Counted from the stretch's first letter, positions 51,975-61,836 are shown. The stretch: DNA of 64,000 nucleotides from Pseudomonas hygromyciniae (GCF_016925675.1 NZ_CP070506.1:1858501-1922500), one strand, 5' to 3'. Notes: generated by a model from the sequence alone, not told the origin. Program-made: numbers and translations.

Positions 51975-52610
51975 TTAGAACGGCGCAGGGCACTCGAAGC
52001 GCAGGCGCTCGCCGCTTTGCGGATGGGTGAAGCTCAGCATGCTTGCGTGCAGGCACAGGCGCGGCCAGGCAGCCAGGGCCTGTTCGTGGGCATACAAGCC
52101 GTCACCCAGCAGCGGGTGGCCGATAGACAGCATGTGTACACGCAGTTGGTGGGAGCGCCCGGTAATCGGCGTCAGTTCGACCCGGCACCAATCTCCACAA
52201 CGCTCCAGGACCTTCCAGAAGGTCAGGGCGTGCTTGCCGAACTCATGGTCAACCACATGGCGAGGCTTGGTCGGTGGGTCGTAGCGCAACGGCAGATCGA
52301 TGCTGCCGCTGTCCAGCTCCGGCTGGCCCCAGCACAAGGCGGTGTAGGCTTTTTCGGTTTCACGGTCGTGAAACTGGCGGGACAGTTCGCGGTGGGTGTC
52401 GGCATCCCGGGCCAGCAGGATGATTCCCGACGTTTCCCAGTCCAGGCGATGGACAATGCGGGCCTCGGGATAACCGTTTTCCTGCAGGCGGGTGATCAGG
52501 CAGTCCTTGTTGTCGTCGGCGCGACCAGGCACCGAGAGCAGCAGGGTCGGCTTGTTCACCACCAGGACAGCGTCATCCTGGTGAAGGATATGGATATTGG
52601 ACAGCGGCAT
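51975..52610 (-). CDS. rluA: RluA-family pseudouridine synthase
   Basis: The protein has 211 residues from ATG 52610; the longer frame is REP-derived upstream sequence. The catalytic aspartate is in 'RIVHRLDWETSGIILLARDA', the HRLDxxTSG motif. 'PITGRSHQLRVHMLSIGHPL' and 'LCLHASMLSFTHP' are also standard. The short form without an S4 domain matches RluA, which modifies 23S rRNA and some tRNAs. Adjacent to minE as in other Pseudomonas. Confidence 0.9.
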   Translation of the reverse strand: MPLSNIHILHQDDAVLVVNKPTLLLSVPGRADDNKDCLITRLQENGYPEARIVHRLDWETSGIILLARDADTHRELSRQFHDRETEKAYTALCWGQPELDSGSIDLPLRYDPPTKPRHVVDHEFGKHALTFWKVLERCGDWCRVELTPITGRSHQLRVHMLSIGHPLLGDGLYAHEQALAAWPRLCLHASMLSFTHPQSGERLRFECPAPF

Positions 52611-52655
52611 TAAACAGCCTCGTAACAAACGCCAACGGCGGCTGCGCCAACCGCC

Positions 52656-52760
52656 CCCTGTAGGAGCGAGCTTGCTCGCGAAGAATTCAACTGCACCGCG
52701 TTCATCCTGGATAAACGCAGCGCTCTCAGGTTCTTCGCGAGCAAGCTCGCTCCTACAGGG
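52656..52760. repeat. REP pair with perfect 30-bp arms
   Basis: The arms 52656-52685 (starting CCCTGTAGGAGCGAGCTTGC) and 52731-52760 are exactly complementary. They lie between minE and rluA. Confidence 0.88.
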
Positions 52761-52797
52761 CCAGGTAGCGTAGCCGCCGTGGCGACCGCCTGGTCGA

Positions 52798-53052
52798 TCA
52801 ACGATCAGGCAGGGTGATATTGAGTTCCAGAATCGAGCAGCTGCCGTCGTTTTCCAGGGCGACATGCACGTCATCGTTGCCGATATTGACGTACTTGCGG
52901 ATCACCTCCACCAGTTCCTTCTGCAAGGCTGGCAGGTAGTCCGGGGTGCTGCGTTGGCCGCGTTCGTGCGCCACGATGATCTGTAGACGCTCTTTCGCTA
53001 CCGATGCGGTGCTTGGCTTTTTGTTGGCGCGAAAGAAGTCGAGAAATTTCAT
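52798..53052 (-). CDS. minE: Cell division topological specificity factor MinE
   Basis: The protein has 84 residues. The membrane/MinD-binding start '[20 protein letters not shown]' leads into '[20 protein letters not shown]', the MinD-stimulating helix, then the dimerisation domain. It drives pole-to-pole oscillation of MinD. It starts 3 bp after the minD stop. Confidence 0.97.
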   Translation of the reverse strand: MKFLDFFRANKKPSTASVAKERLQIIVAHERGQRSTPDYLPALQKELVEVIRKYVNIGNDDVHVALENDGSCSILELNITLPDR

Positions 53053-53055
53053 TGT

Positions 53056-53868
53056 TTAGTTGCCTCCAAACAGGCGCTCGAAGAATCCCTTCTTCGCTAC
53101 ATCGAGGAAGCGGTGTTCCACGGTTTTTCCCAACAGGCGATCAACGGCATCGCTGTATGCCTGGCCGGCGTCGCTCTGGTCATCGAGGATGACCGGTACG
53201 CCTTGGTTGGATGCTTTCAGTACGGCCTGGGATTCCGGGATCACGCCCAGCAGGGCCACGGCCAGGATCTCTTTGACGTCTTCAACGCCGAGCATTTCGC
53301 CCTTGCTGACACGGTCAGGGTTGTAGCGGGTCAGCAACAGATGTTCCTTGATCGGGTCTTCGCCTTTTTCGGCGCGCCGGGATTTGCTGGCCAGCAGGCC
53401 CAGCATACGGTCCGAGTCACGTACCGAAGACACTTCCGGGTTGGTCACGACGATGGCTTCATCGGCGAAGTACATCGCCAGGTGAGCACCGGTCTCGATA
53501 CCGGCCGGGGAGTCGCAGACCACGTACTCAAAGGTTTCCTTGAGTTCCATCAGGACCTTTTCCACGCCTTCTTTGGTCAGCGCGTCTTTGTCACGGGTCT
53601 GGCTGGCGGCCAGTACATACAGGTTCTCAAGGCGCTTGTCCTTGATCAGGGCCTGTTGCAGGTTGGCTTCGCCGTTGACCACGTTGACGAAGTCGTACAC
53701 CACACGGCGCTCGCAGCCCATGATCAGGTCGAGGTTACGCAAACCGACGTCGAAGTCGACGATGACTGTCTTGTGGCCGCGCAGAGCGAGGCCGGTACCG
53801 ATAGCGGCGCTGGTGGTGGTCTTACCCACACCACCCTTGCCGGATGTAACCACGAGAATCTTGGCCAA
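53056..53868 (-). CDS. minD: Septum-site-determining ATPase MinD
   Basis: The protein has 270 residues. The deviant Walker A 'VTSGKGGVGKTTTSA' (about 6-20) and the C-terminal amphipathic helix 'FLDVAKKGFFERLFGGN' for membrane binding are both present. It is the ATPase of the Min system and recruits MinC. Between minC (200 bp upstream) and minE. Confidence 0.97.
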   Translation of the reverse strand: MAKILVVTSGKGGVGKTTTSAAIGTGLALRGHKTVIVDFDVGLRNLDLIMGCERRVVYDFVNVVNGEANLQQALIKDKRLENLYVLAASQTRDKDALTKEGVEKVLMELKETFEYVVCDSPAGIETGAHLAMYFADEAIVVTNPEVSSVRDSDRMLGLLASKSRRAEKGEDPIKEHLLLTRYNPDRVSKGEMLGVEDVKEILAVALLGVIPESQAVLKASNQGVPVILDDQSDAGQAYSDAVDRLLGKTVEHRFLDVAKKGFFERLFGGN

Positions 53869-54069
53869 GGTGTTTCACCCCTAAGGAAAAAGGACCTCTC
53901 AGTCCCTGAAAAACATCTCTTGAAACTCGCCGCAGGCGGACAGCCTTCGTAGGAAAAAGATGTGCTTCCCGTAGGGGAAGCGCCACCTTTCAATTATTCC
54001 TACGCAAGTCTTGCCGGTTTCGCTGTGCTATCAGAGTCCAGAGATGCTTGGAAAATGCGGCAGTATCCG

Positions 54070-54807
54070 TTAAAGACGGATGATGTTCAACACATCGCCC
54101 GACAGGCTGACTTGTACCCCGGCCCCCCACAGCGGATCACGGCGCAAATCTTCCGAAACCTTGTACTGGCCGGCGATGGACACTAGCTCAGCGCTCAATT
54201 GCTGGCAGAAAATCCGGGCCTTGGTATCGCCCTTGACTCCAGCCAGTGCCCGGCCACGCATTGGGCCGTATACATGGATGTTGCCATCGGCGAGAAGTTC
54301 CGCGCCGGGACTGACCGGAGCGACCACCACCAGGTCGCCGCCCTGGGCGTAAATCTGCTGCCCGCCGCGTACGGGAGAGGTGATGATCCTTGTAGGCTTG
54401 ATCGTCGGCTCCGGTGGTTTTTCCGGTTTTTTCTTCACTTCACCTTCCACCGGGTCGAGCACACGCTCGCGGGCGCCGGACGGTGGCAGTACTGGCAGTT
54501 CAATGGCGATGGCGGCTGCGATGTCTTCGATCCGGCTGGCGCGAATGGCCAGGGTGCGCAGGCCATGCTGGCGGCAGACACGCATCAGCCCGGGCAGGTC
54601 AACCGCGCCCTGGCCGGCCGGCAATTTATCCAGGGCCAGCACCAGCGGCGCGTTGTTGAAGAAATTCGGGGCCAGGGCGACCTTGGCGGCGAGCTGGCGG
54701 TCCAGGGCATCAAGGTCGTTACGGGCCAGTTCCAGCACAGTAATGGCGAGCATGCTGCCTTTGAGCTGGAAGACGGGATCTTGGTCTAGCGATTCGGTTT
54801 GGCTCAT
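54070..54807 (-). CDS. minC: Septum-site inhibitor MinC
   Basis: The protein has 245 residues from ATG 54807 (a TTG at 54816 is rejected). The N-terminal FtsZ-inhibiting domain (about 10-105) is followed by a proline-rich linker '[16 protein letters not shown]' and the C-terminal beta-helix domain ('[20 protein letters not shown]', '[20 protein letters not shown]') that binds MinD. It blocks FtsZ rings away from midcell. Divergent from the lpxL-type gene. Confidence 0.95.
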   Translation of the reverse strand: MSQTESLDQDPVFQLKGSMLAITVLELARNDLDALDRQLAAKVALAPNFFNNAPLVLALDKLPAGQGAVDLPGLMRVCRQHGLRTLAIRASRIEDIAAAIAIELPVLPPSGARERVLDPVEGEVKKKPEKPPEPTIKPTRIITSPVRGGQQIYAQGGDLVVVAPVSPGAELLADGNIHVYGPMRGRALAGVKGDTKARIFCQQLSAELVSIAGQYKVSEDLRRDPLWGAGVQVSLSGDVLNIIRL

Positions 54808-54924
54808 GGTCGGCAAAGCGGCTTGTCACGAAAAGTGTCGAGACTTATAACGAGAACAACCGCTAGCCGCAAGCCGGGTCGAACCGTTGTAGAATGCGCG
54901 GCCCTGTCTTTACCGGAATCTGTA

Positions 54925-55857
54925 ATGGATCGCCCGCGTTTTCGAGCTGTATTTTTTCACCCGCGTTTCTGGCTGCTATGGCTGGGGCTCGGTGTGCTGT
55001 GGCTGATTACCCAGTTGCCATACCGCGTGCTGCTGGGAATTGGTCGTGTGCTGGGTGCGTTTATGTACCGGGTGGCCGGTGAGCGTCGGCGTATTGCCGC
55101 GCGAAACCTGGAACTGTGCTTCCCGCAAATCTCCGCCCAGGAGCGTAAACATTTGCTTAAGGAAAACTTTGCCTCCACCGGTATCGCCTTCTTTGAGATG
55201 GCCATGAGTTGGTGGTGGTCCAAACAGCGCCTGGCGCGCCTGGCCCATGTCGAAGGGCTGGAGCACCTCAAGCAGGCGCAACGGGAAGGCAAGGGCGTGA
55301 TCCTCATGGCCCTGCATTTCACCACCCTGGAGATCGGTGCGGCCTTGCTGGGGCAGAAGCACACCATCGATGGCATGTACCGTGAGCACGGCAACCCGTT
55401 GTTCGATTTTATCCAGCGCCGTGGCCGCGAGCGCCACAACCTCGACTCCCTGGCGGTAGAGCGCGAAGACGTACGCGGCATGCTCAAGCTGCTGCGCGCC
55501 GGCCGGGCGATCTGGTACGCGCCAGACCAGGACTATGGCGCCAAGCAGAGCATTTTTGTGCCGTTGTTCGGCATCCAGGCGGCCACAGTCACCGCTACCA
55601 GCAAGTTCGCGCGCCTGGGCAAGGCGTTGGTGGTGCCGTTTACCCAGGAGCGTCTGGCCGATGGCAGTGGCTACCGCATGGTGATTCATCCGCCTTTGAG
55701 CGACTTCCCCGGCGAATCCGATGAAGTCGATTGCCTGCGTATCAACCAATGGGTGGAAACCGCGGTGCGCGAGTGCCCCGAGCAATACCTGTGGGCCCAT
55801 CGCCGCTTCAAGAGCCGGCCACCGGGCGAACCCAAGCTGTACGAAAAGCGCCGCTGA
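54925..55857 (+). CDS. htrB: Lipid A biosynthesis lauroyl-type acyltransferase
   Basis: The protein has 310 residues, with ATG 54925; longer in-frame sequence overlaps minC's start region. An N-terminal membrane anchor (about 15-45, 'FWLLWLGLGVLWLITQLPYR') precedes the LpxL/LpxM acyltransferase domain: catalytic 'ALHFTTLEIGAALL' with the H-x4-E box, and 'GRAIWYAPDQDYGAKQSIFV'. It adds a secondary acyl chain to lipid A at the inner membrane. The htrB-minCDE arrangement is conserved in Pseudomonas. Confidence 0.92.
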   Translation: MDRPRFRAVFFHPRFWLLWLGLGVLWLITQLPYRVLLGIGRVLGAFMYRVAGERRRIAARNLELCFPQISAQERKHLLKENFASTGIAFFEMAMSWWWSKQRLARLAHVEGLEHLKQAQREGKGVILMALHFTTLEIGAALLGQKHTIDGMYREHGNPLFDFIQRRGRERHNLDSLAVEREDVRGMLKLLRAGRAIWYAPDQDYGAKQSIFVPLFGIQAATVTATSKFARLGKALVVPFTQERLADGSGYRMVIHPPLSDFPGESDEVDCLRINQWVETAVRECPEQYLWAHRRFKSRPPGEPKLYEKRR

Positions 55858-55892
55858 ATAAACGGATTTTCCCCCGCCCATGGAGTTATGCA

Positions 55893-57048
55893 ATGCGCCC
55901 CACTGAACCGGTCACAGGCTTGATTCTTTCTGGTGGCGGGGCGCGTGCGGCGTATCAGGTCGGTGTCTTGGCGGCGATTGCCGAACTGTTGCCACCGGGG
56001 GCTGCCAACCCCTTCCCGGTGATTGTCGGTACCTCGGCCGGGGCGATCAATGCGGTGAGCCTGGCCAGTGGCGCCATGGACTTTCGCGCCGCAATCGCAC
56101 GCCTCACCGCATTCTGGCAGGGCTTTCGCAGCCACTTGGTGCTGCGCAGCGACTGGCCGGGGGTGATTCACCAGGCCAGCCGTTTTCTGACCCGCAGCTT
56201 GCTGGGCCTGGGTTCACCCGTGCCGGTGGCGCTGCTCGACAGCTCGCCGCTGCGCCAGTTGCTGCAAGAAAAGCTGCACTTGGAAGGCATCAATGAGGCA
56301 ATCCGCCATAAGCACCTGCATGCCGTAGCGGTGACTGCGTTCGGCTATGAGTCAGGGCAGGCGGTGACCTTCTATCAGGGCGGCGGCACCATCGACGCCT
56401 GGCTGCGCCACCGGCGCATCGGCCTGCCCACGCAATTGACCGTGGAGCATCTGCTGGCCAGCTCGGCGATCCCATTACTGTTTGCGCCGGTCAAACTCGA
56501 TCAGGAATATTTTGGCGATGGCGCCGTCCGCCAATCAGCGCCGATCAGCCCTGCGTTGCACCTGGGGGCCAGCCGGGTACTGGTGGTGGGTGTCAGTGGC
56601 AACCCGCGCTCCCCAGACCCCTCGGTGCCGCAGCAACGCACCTACACCGGCCAGGAGCCGACTCTGGCGCAGATCGGTGGGCATATGCTCAACAGCACGT
56701 TCATTGATAGCCTGGAGAGTGATATCGAGTTGCTGGAGCGCCTCAACCAGTTCAGCCATCTGCAACCGGCCAACAGTGCCGCGCGCGGTCTTGCACCGGT
56801 AGAAGTACTGGTGATTGCGCCCAGCCAACCCATCGATGAAATCGCGGCGCGCCATCGCCAGGAACTGCCGGCGGCGTTGCGTCTGTTTTTGCGTGGGCCA
56901 GGGGCGACCAAGACCAGCGGGGCGGGGGGTGCTCAGCTATCTGCTGTTCGAGGCGGGGTATTGCAGTGAGTTGATCGAGTTGGGCCGGCGCGATGCGCTG
57001 GCCAAGCGCGAAGAGTTGCAGCGGTTCCTGGGCTTGACCCCGAACTGA
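55893..57048 (+). pseudogene. Patatin-like phospholipase (frameshifted near the 3' end)
   Basis: The ATG at 55893 follows GGAG. The patatin domain is complete: oxyanion loop 'LSGGGARAAYQVGV', nucleophile in 'VGTSAGAINAVSLA' and 'FGDGAVRQSAP' carrying the catalytic Asp. In the sequenced frame the protein ends at 56969 after a foreign tail. At a run of six G (56934-56939), removal of one base continues the protein with 'VLSYLLFEAGYCSELIELGR' and 'ALAKREELQRFLGL' to the stop at 57048, giving about 384 residues. Thus either a recent frameshift or a sequencing error. The catalytic domain is unaffected. Confidence 0.88.
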
Positions 57049-57065
57049 ATCGGGGCGCGGGCTTG

Positions 57066-57093
57066 TGTGGGAGCGGGCAAGCCCGCTCCCACA
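57066..57093. repeat. REP hairpin between convergent genes
   Basis: TGTGGGAGCGGGC-aa-GCCCGCTCCCACA, a perfect 13-bp stem between the phospholipase and the Tsx-like gene. Confidence 0.85.
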
Positions 57094-57112
57094 GGGGAGG
57101 CCGGGGTTGGCT

Positions 57113-57898
57113 TTAGAAGTGGTACTTGACCAACAGGCTCGCCGTATCCTGGTTGGTCTCGAACGCGCCGCTGTCCTGGATCCCGTACTTGTTCTTCCAG
57201 TAGTCGTATTCAAAACCCACATACAACTGCTTGGCGCCCCAGCTCATGGCCTTGCCCAGGTCATACTTGACCTGCGGGTTGAAGTGCAGGTTGGCGTGGT
57301 AAGTGCCACGGGCGTTCTTGTCGTTATCCACCACCCAGTCCATAAAGCCGTCGATCAGCACATCGGAGTTGCCCACTGGAATGGTGTAGGACCAGACCGG
57401 GGTGATCTGCCATACGCCATCACCCGGGCGATTGCCTTCGGTCTGGCGCTGATAGAAGTTCAACTGGAAGTAGTCAAAGCCTGGGATGTTCAAGTCGAAC
57501 GCCGGGCCTACCAAGTACGACTCGTTGTCGCCCTCGCCGAACTCGTAGGTGAACGCCAGCAATACATCTTTGATCGGGCCGAAGGACAAGTCTTTATCGA
57601 AGATCTTGCCAAACGACAACCGCGGGCTGAACTCGCCGTAGTAAGTATTGGGGCCGACGTTGCCGTCTTCCTTGCCGTTGTAAAAGATGCGGTCGAGGAA
57701 GAAGAAGTTGTCGCCGTACTTCCACGCATCGGCATGTTCGAAGGTGACGGTTTGCTGGATCTCTGGGTTGACTTTGAAGTTCTTGCCCCACAGGTAAGTC
57801 AGGCTGTTGTTCTGCCACTGCAGCAGGTCACCCGCCATCGCCTGGCCCCCGGCCAACAGGGATCCGGCCAACATCAGGCTGTTCACGGTACGTTTCAT
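57113..57898 (-). CDS. Tsx-like nucleoside-specific outer-membrane channel
   Basis: The protein has 261 residues with a signal peptide ending 'GGQAMAGDLLQWQNN' (cleavage after about residue 22) and a beta-barrel pattern ending in Phe ('SLLVKYHF'). Blocks such as 'LTYLWGKNFKVNPEIQQTVT' and 'YGDNFFFLDRIFYNGKED' match the Tsx/OmpK family. GGGAG precedes the ATG. Next to the NCS2 permease and urate genes, it probably lets purines or nucleosides cross the outer membrane. Confidence 0.87.
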   Translation of the reverse strand: MKRTVNSLMLAGSLLAGGQAMAGDLLQWQNNSLTYLWGKNFKVNPEIQQTVTFEHADAWKYGDNFFFLDRIFYNGKEDGNVGPNTYYGEFSPRLSFGKIFDKDLSFGPIKDVLLAFTYEFGEGDNESYLVGPAFDLNIPGFDYFQLNFYQRQTEGNRPGDGVWQITPVWSYTIPVGNSDVLIDGFMDWVVDNDKNARGTYHANLHFNPQVKYDLGKAMSWGAKQLYVGFEYDYWKNKYGIQDSGAFETNQDTASLLVKYHF

Positions 57899-58334
57899 TC
57901 GGTTGCTCCCGAGCTAAGGTTTTGTGGTTTTTCTTCTACGCAGGCGCTCTGGTGTGGCGCCTTTTGGTTCGCTGCAAAAATCGTCTGTTCGGTCAGCTTT
58001 AATGCTTTTAGCAAGAGCTGCGCCAAAGTGTTTGAAAAGCCAAAAAATCCCCGCCGGCTACATGGGATGCAGTCGGATTCAGAGGACTTTTGCGCACTTT
58101 GGCAGCGGACATAAGGCCGGGATAAGTTGGCCTTTAAGTCAGCTTTTACATTCGCTGTTTTTTTTTGAGTCGATTCGAGCGGGCGCGGAGAATACTGGCT
58201 CCAGAGCCTGTGCTCAAGTGCGCTGTAAAAGAGCGCGAGGGGCGAGAATGGGGCACGGCGTGTGGCCGGCCCCAAGTCGATGGTGTGCATGTTGATGTTC
58301 CCTGTTCGTTGTTGTTTTTGTAGTAACGAAGGAA
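57899..58334. other. 436-bp gap between the Tsx-like gene and the purine permease gene
   Basis: The gap should hold the promoter of the Tsx-like gene. A 131-codon minus-strand frame (58290-57895) is open, with a possible GGAA ribosome-binding site and an ATGA overlap with the Tsx-like start. However, its later codons lack the GC-rich third-position bias of neighbouring genes. I leave it as uncertain. No known regulatory motif was identified. Confidence 0.4.
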
Positions 58335-59678
58335 TCAATGCGTATGGGCGACTGCGGGGCGTTCTGAGCCGCCCAGAATGTTGAACAGCACGTTCAGCGA
58401 CAGCGCACTGAGCGTGGCCATGGCGATGCCACTGTGGGTAATCGGGCTCATCCACAAGGGCAACTGCGCGAAGAACTCTGGGCGCACCACGGGGATCAGG
58501 CCCATGCCGATACTGACCGCTACCAGCAACTGGTTGCGACGGTCGGCGATGTCGGCTTCCTGCAGGATCTTGATCCCGGTCGCTGCCACCATGCCAAACA
58601 TTGCGATAGCCGCACCGCCCAGCACCGCAGGAGGGATCGAAGCCACCAGGAATGCGGCCTTGGGCAGCAGGCTGAGGACAATCAAAAAGGCCCCGGCCAT
58701 GATTGTCACCGAGCGGCAGCGCACACCGGTCATCTGCACCAGGCCGATGTTCTGGGCGAAAGAGGAATGGGTGAAGGTGTTGAAGAACCCGGCGAAGAAC
58801 GACGCACCGGCATCGCACAGCAGGCCGCGCCGCAGCATTTTCGGGGTGACTTCCTGGCCGGTGATCTTGCCCAGCGCGAGGAACATGCCGGTGGACTCGA
58901 CAAAGATAATCACCACCACCAGACACATCGAAAGGATCGGCGCCAACTCGAACTTGGGCATGCCGAAGTGCAATGGCGTGACCACCTGCAGCCATGGCGC
59001 CTGCTCCAGGCCGCCGAGGTCGACCATGCCGAGCAATCCACACAAGGCGTAGCCCAGGGCCATACCGATCAGTACCGAGATATTGACCCAGAAGCCACGC
59101 ATAAAACGGTTGATCAGCAAGATGGTGGCCAGCACCAGGCCGGCGATGGCCAGGTAGATCGGCGAGCCGAATTGCACAGCGCTAGCGCCACCGCCGGCCC
59201 AGTTCACCGCGACAGGAAACAACGAAAGACCGATGGCCGTGATCACGGTACCGGTCACCAAAGGTGGGAAGAAGCGCACCACCTTGGACATGAAGGGGGC
59301 GATGAGCATGCCAAAGAATCCGGCGGCGATGGTCGCGCCAAAAATCCCTTGCAGGCCGATACCCGGCATGCCCGCCATGGCGACCATGCTGCCGACGGCG
59401 GCGAAACTGGCGCCCATCATCACCGGCATGCGGATACCCAGCGGGCCGATGCCAAACGACTGGACCATGGTGGCGATCCCCGCCACCAACAGGTCGGCGT
59501 TGATCAAAAAGGCGATTTCTTCACGGCTCAAGCCCGCGGCTTGTCCGATGATCAGCGGTACGGCCACCGCGCCGCCGTACATCAGCAGTACATGTTGCAG
59601 GCCCACCAGAATCAGTTGCAAAAGTGGAAGCCGCACCATGGCGGGGGCGGCAGGAATCTGCGGTTCTAACTGGGACAT
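58335..59678 (-). CDS. NCS2-family purine (urate/xanthine) permease
   Basis: The protein has 447 residues from ATG 59678 (GAGGTG upstream). It is a 14-helix nucleobase:cation symporter-2. The substrate-site motif is 'VVIIFVESTGMFLALGKITG', and other blocks are 'LLMYGGAVAVPLIIGQAAGL' and 'NTFTHSSFAQNIGLVQMTGV' (NCS2 signature region). The surrounding urate-degradation genes point to urate or xanthine as substrate, as for UacT/UacQ-like proteins. Confidence 0.9.
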   Translation of the reverse strand: MSQLEPQIPAAPAMVRLPLLQLILVGLQHVLLMYGGAVAVPLIIGQAAGLSREEIAFLINADLLVAGIATMVQSFGIGPLGIRMPVMMGASFAAVGSMVAMAGMPGIGLQGIFGATIAAGFFGMLIAPFMSKVVRFFPPLVTGTVITAIGLSLFPVAVNWAGGGASAVQFGSPIYLAIAGLVLATILLINRFMRGFWVNISVLIGMALGYALCGLLGMVDLGGLEQAPWLQVVTPLHFGMPKFELAPILSMCLVVVIIFVESTGMFLALGKITGQEVTPKMLRRGLLCDAGASFFAGFFNTFTHSSFAQNIGLVQMTGVRCRSVTIMAGAFLIVLSLLPKAAFLVASIPPAVLGGAAIAMFGMVAATGIKILQEADIADRRNQLLVAVSIGMGLIPVVRPEFFAQLPLWMSPITHSGIAMATLSALSLNVLFNILGGSERPAVAHTH

Positions 59679-59764
59679 GCAACACCTCGGATCTTTTTTA
59701 TTTTTGTGTTGTTTGGCAGTCAATTGCCAGGTGAAACCTAATCTTCAAAGCATCATCCGACCCC

Positions 59765-59854
59765 TGTGGGAGCGGGCTTGCTCGCGATAGCGGTGCTTTA
59801 GTCACCGGATGTGTTGAATGACACACCGCTATCGCGAGCAAGCCCGCTCCCACA
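59765..59854. repeat. REP pair with perfect 31-bp arms
   Basis: The arms 59765-59795 (starting TGTGGGAGCGGGCTTGCTCG) and 59824-59854 are exactly complementary. They lie between puuD and the permease gene. Confidence 0.88.
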
Positions 59855-59874
59855 TGTTGAGCCGTTTTATCCTG

Positions 59875-61173
59875 TTAGTTGGTACGCGCCCCCTGATTGA
59901 TCCAACTGCCAATCAACTCCCGCTCCTGCTGAGTCATCTGGGTAATGTTGCCCAGCGGCATGATCTGGCTGGCAACCGCCTGCGCTTGAATACGCGCCGC
60001 CTGCTGCTGGATCTGCGCAGGGGTATCGAACATCACCCCGGCCGGCGCGGTGCTGAACAGCGGGCTGGTGGGCTTGGCCGAATGGCACACGGTGCAACGC
60101 TCTTCAATCACGCTGTGAACCTTGCCGAAATCCGTCGAGGCCTGGGCCGGAGCTGCTTCTGCTGCCGGTGCGGGCGTGGCGGCAGCTGCTGGCTTGAGGC
60201 CGCCACCCAGCGCCGTTTCCGGCAATGGCTGGTACTCGATGGCCGCTGGAGCCTTGGCCACGTCCGGTGTGGTAGCCACGGGTTTTGGACCGGTGACATA
60301 GGCCAGGCAGATCATCGCCAGGGCGCCGACCGGCAGGGTCCACGCGTATTTCTGGCTGTCATGACGGGTGTTGAAGTAGTGCCGTACCAATACCGCCGCC
60401 ACCGCGATCCCGGCCAGGATCAACCAGTTGTACTGGCTGCCGTAGGTGCTCGGGAAGTGGTTGCTGATCATGATGAACAGCACAGGCAGGGTGAAGTAGT
60501 TGTTGTGACGTGAACGCAGCAGGCCCTTGGCCGGCAGTGCCGGGTCCGGCGTGCGGTTTTCTGCAATCGCTGCCACCAGCGCACGCTGGGCCGGCATGAT
60601 GATGCGGAACACGTTGCCGACCATGATGGTGCCGATAATCGCACCCACATGCAGGTACGCACCGCGGCCGCTGAACACCTTGCTGAAGCCGTAGGCCGCG
60701 CCGATCAACAGGACGAACAGGATAAGGCCGAGCAGGGCAGGGCGTTTACCCAGGGCCGAGTCGCACAGAAAGGAGTAGATGAACCAGCCGGCGAACAGTG
60801 AGCCTATGCCCAGCAACACGCCTTCGGTACCACTGAGGCTGCTGCCGGGGGCAAGCAGGTACAGCGTCGGGTTGAGGTAGAACACCACGCACAGCAGCGC
60901 GACGCCCGACATCCAGGTGAAATAGGCCTCCCATTTGAACCAGTGCAGGTTGTCCGGCATGGTCGGTGGGGCCAGTTTGTATTTTTCCAGGTGGTAGATA
61001 CCGCCACCGTGGATTGCCCATAAATCGCCAGCCAGGCCGTTTTTGGGGTTGACGCGGTTCAGGTTGTTTTCCAGCCAGACGAAATAGAAAGACGCACCGA
61101 TCCAGGCCACGCCAGTGATCATATGAACCCAGCGCACGCTTAGGTTCAGCCATTCCAACAGATGTGCTTCCAC
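59875..61173 (-). CDS. puuD: Membrane urate hydroxylase PuuD
   Basis: The protein has 432 residues. The N-terminal ~300 residues form a membrane domain of eight or so helices, starting 'WLNLSVRWVHMITGVAWIGA', as in the PuuD urate-hydroxylase family. After an Ala/Pro-rich linker (~310-345) comes a cytochrome c domain with CTVCH at 360-364 and distal Met in 'SQIMPLGN'. It oxidises urate to 5-hydroxyisourate, passing electrons to the respiratory chain instead of making H2O2. Near allA and alc in the same orientation. Confidence 0.93.
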   Translation of the reverse strand: MEAHLLEWLNLSVRWVHMITGVAWIGASFYFVWLENNLNRVNPKNGLAGDLWAIHGGGIYHLEKYKLAPPTMPDNLHWFKWEAYFTWMSGVALLCVVFYLNPTLYLLAPGSSLSGTEGVLLGIGSLFAGWFIYSFLCDSALGKRPALLGLILFVLLIGAAYGFSKVFSGRGAYLHVGAIIGTIMVGNVFRIIMPAQRALVAAIAENRTPDPALPAKGLLRSRHNNYFTLPVLFIMISNHFPSTYGSQYNWLILAGIAVAAVLVRHYFNTRHDSQKYAWTLPVGALAMICLAYVTGPKPVATTPDVAKAPAAIEYQPLPETALGGGLKPAAAATPAPAAEAAPAQASTDFGKVHSVIEERCTVCHSAKPTSPLFSTAPAGVMFDTPAQIQQQAARIQAQAVASQIMPLGNITQMTQQERELIGSWINQGARTN

Positions 61174-61224
61174 AGTCTTTACCTCTCGCCCGTCACCCTT
61201 GTTGTCGGGTGATCGGACCTTCTC

Positions 61225-61728
61225 TTATTGGTGGGGGGCAAGGATCAACCGCTCATCCTCTTTGAAAAAATGCTCATCGCAGTTATTGCCTGTGCCACTG
61301 CGATCAACCACCAGGAAGTCATCCCGCTTTTCGATCGTCAGCACCGGGTGGTGCCAGACGCCGCGATGGTAATTAATGCCCTGCCTGCCGTTGGTGACGA
61401 AGGCGCGGACCAAACCTGATACAGGTGCATCGCCAACGGGCGCGACCACGATCAGAAAGGGGTTGCCGAGCAGCGGAATAAAGGCCTGGCTGCCCAGCGG
61501 GTGTCTTTCCAGCATGCACACGGTCAGCGGCATGTCCTGCGCATCGGCGCGGAAGATGCTGATGATGGCGTGGTCTTCTGGCGTGGCGGTTTCTACCGTC
61601 GCCAGTTTATGAAAGCGCATGGTCGAGCCGTTGTTGATCATGAAGTGATCGCTGCCATCGGTTTCGATAACGTCTCCGAAAGGGGCGAAGGCTTCTTTGG
61701 TCAAGGGTTCGATCATCAGTGTGCGCAT
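61225..61728 (-). CDS. allA: Ureidoglycolate lyase AllA
   Basis: The protein has 167 residues, with ATG 61728; the upstream in-frame extension is REP-encoded. Family blocks are 'IEPLTKEAFAPFGDVIETDG', 'CMLERHPLGSQAFIPL' and 'NYHRGVWHHPVLTIEKRDDF', where the cupin metal ligands lie. It splits ureidoglycolate to glyoxylate and urea, the last step of the pathway. Between alc and puuD. Confidence 0.94.
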   Translation of the reverse strand: MRTLMIEPLTKEAFAPFGDVIETDGSDHFMINNGSTMRFHKLATVETATPEDHAIISIFRADAQDMPLTVCMLERHPLGSQAFIPLLGNPFLIVVAPVGDAPVSGLVRAFVTNGRQGINYHRGVWHHPVLTIEKRDDFLVVDRSGTGNNCDEHFFKEDERLILAPHQ

Positions 61729-61771
61729 GGCTGTCTTCTTATCCGAATTCTGTGTTGTTTGTTCTGGCGCC

Positions 61772-61836
61772 TTCGCGAGCAAGCCCGCTCCCACATTTGG
61801 AATGCATCCCCCTGTGGGAGCGGGCTTGCTCGCGAA
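61772..61836. repeat. REP pair between alc and allA
   Basis: TTCGCGAGCAAGCCCGCTCC (ending CACA) and its exact complement at 61813-61836; inverted orientation, 17 bp apart. Confidence 0.85.

Noticed and set aside
53869..54069. Possible gene or RNA between minC and minD
   Set aside because: The 201-bp gap has no open frame with a ribosome-binding site and only short imperfect stems.
57895..58290. 131-codon minus-strand ORF upstream of the Tsx-like gene
   Set aside because: It has a possible ribosome-binding site and an ATGA overlap, but its codon third positions lack the GC bias of real neighbours, so I did not call it a gene.
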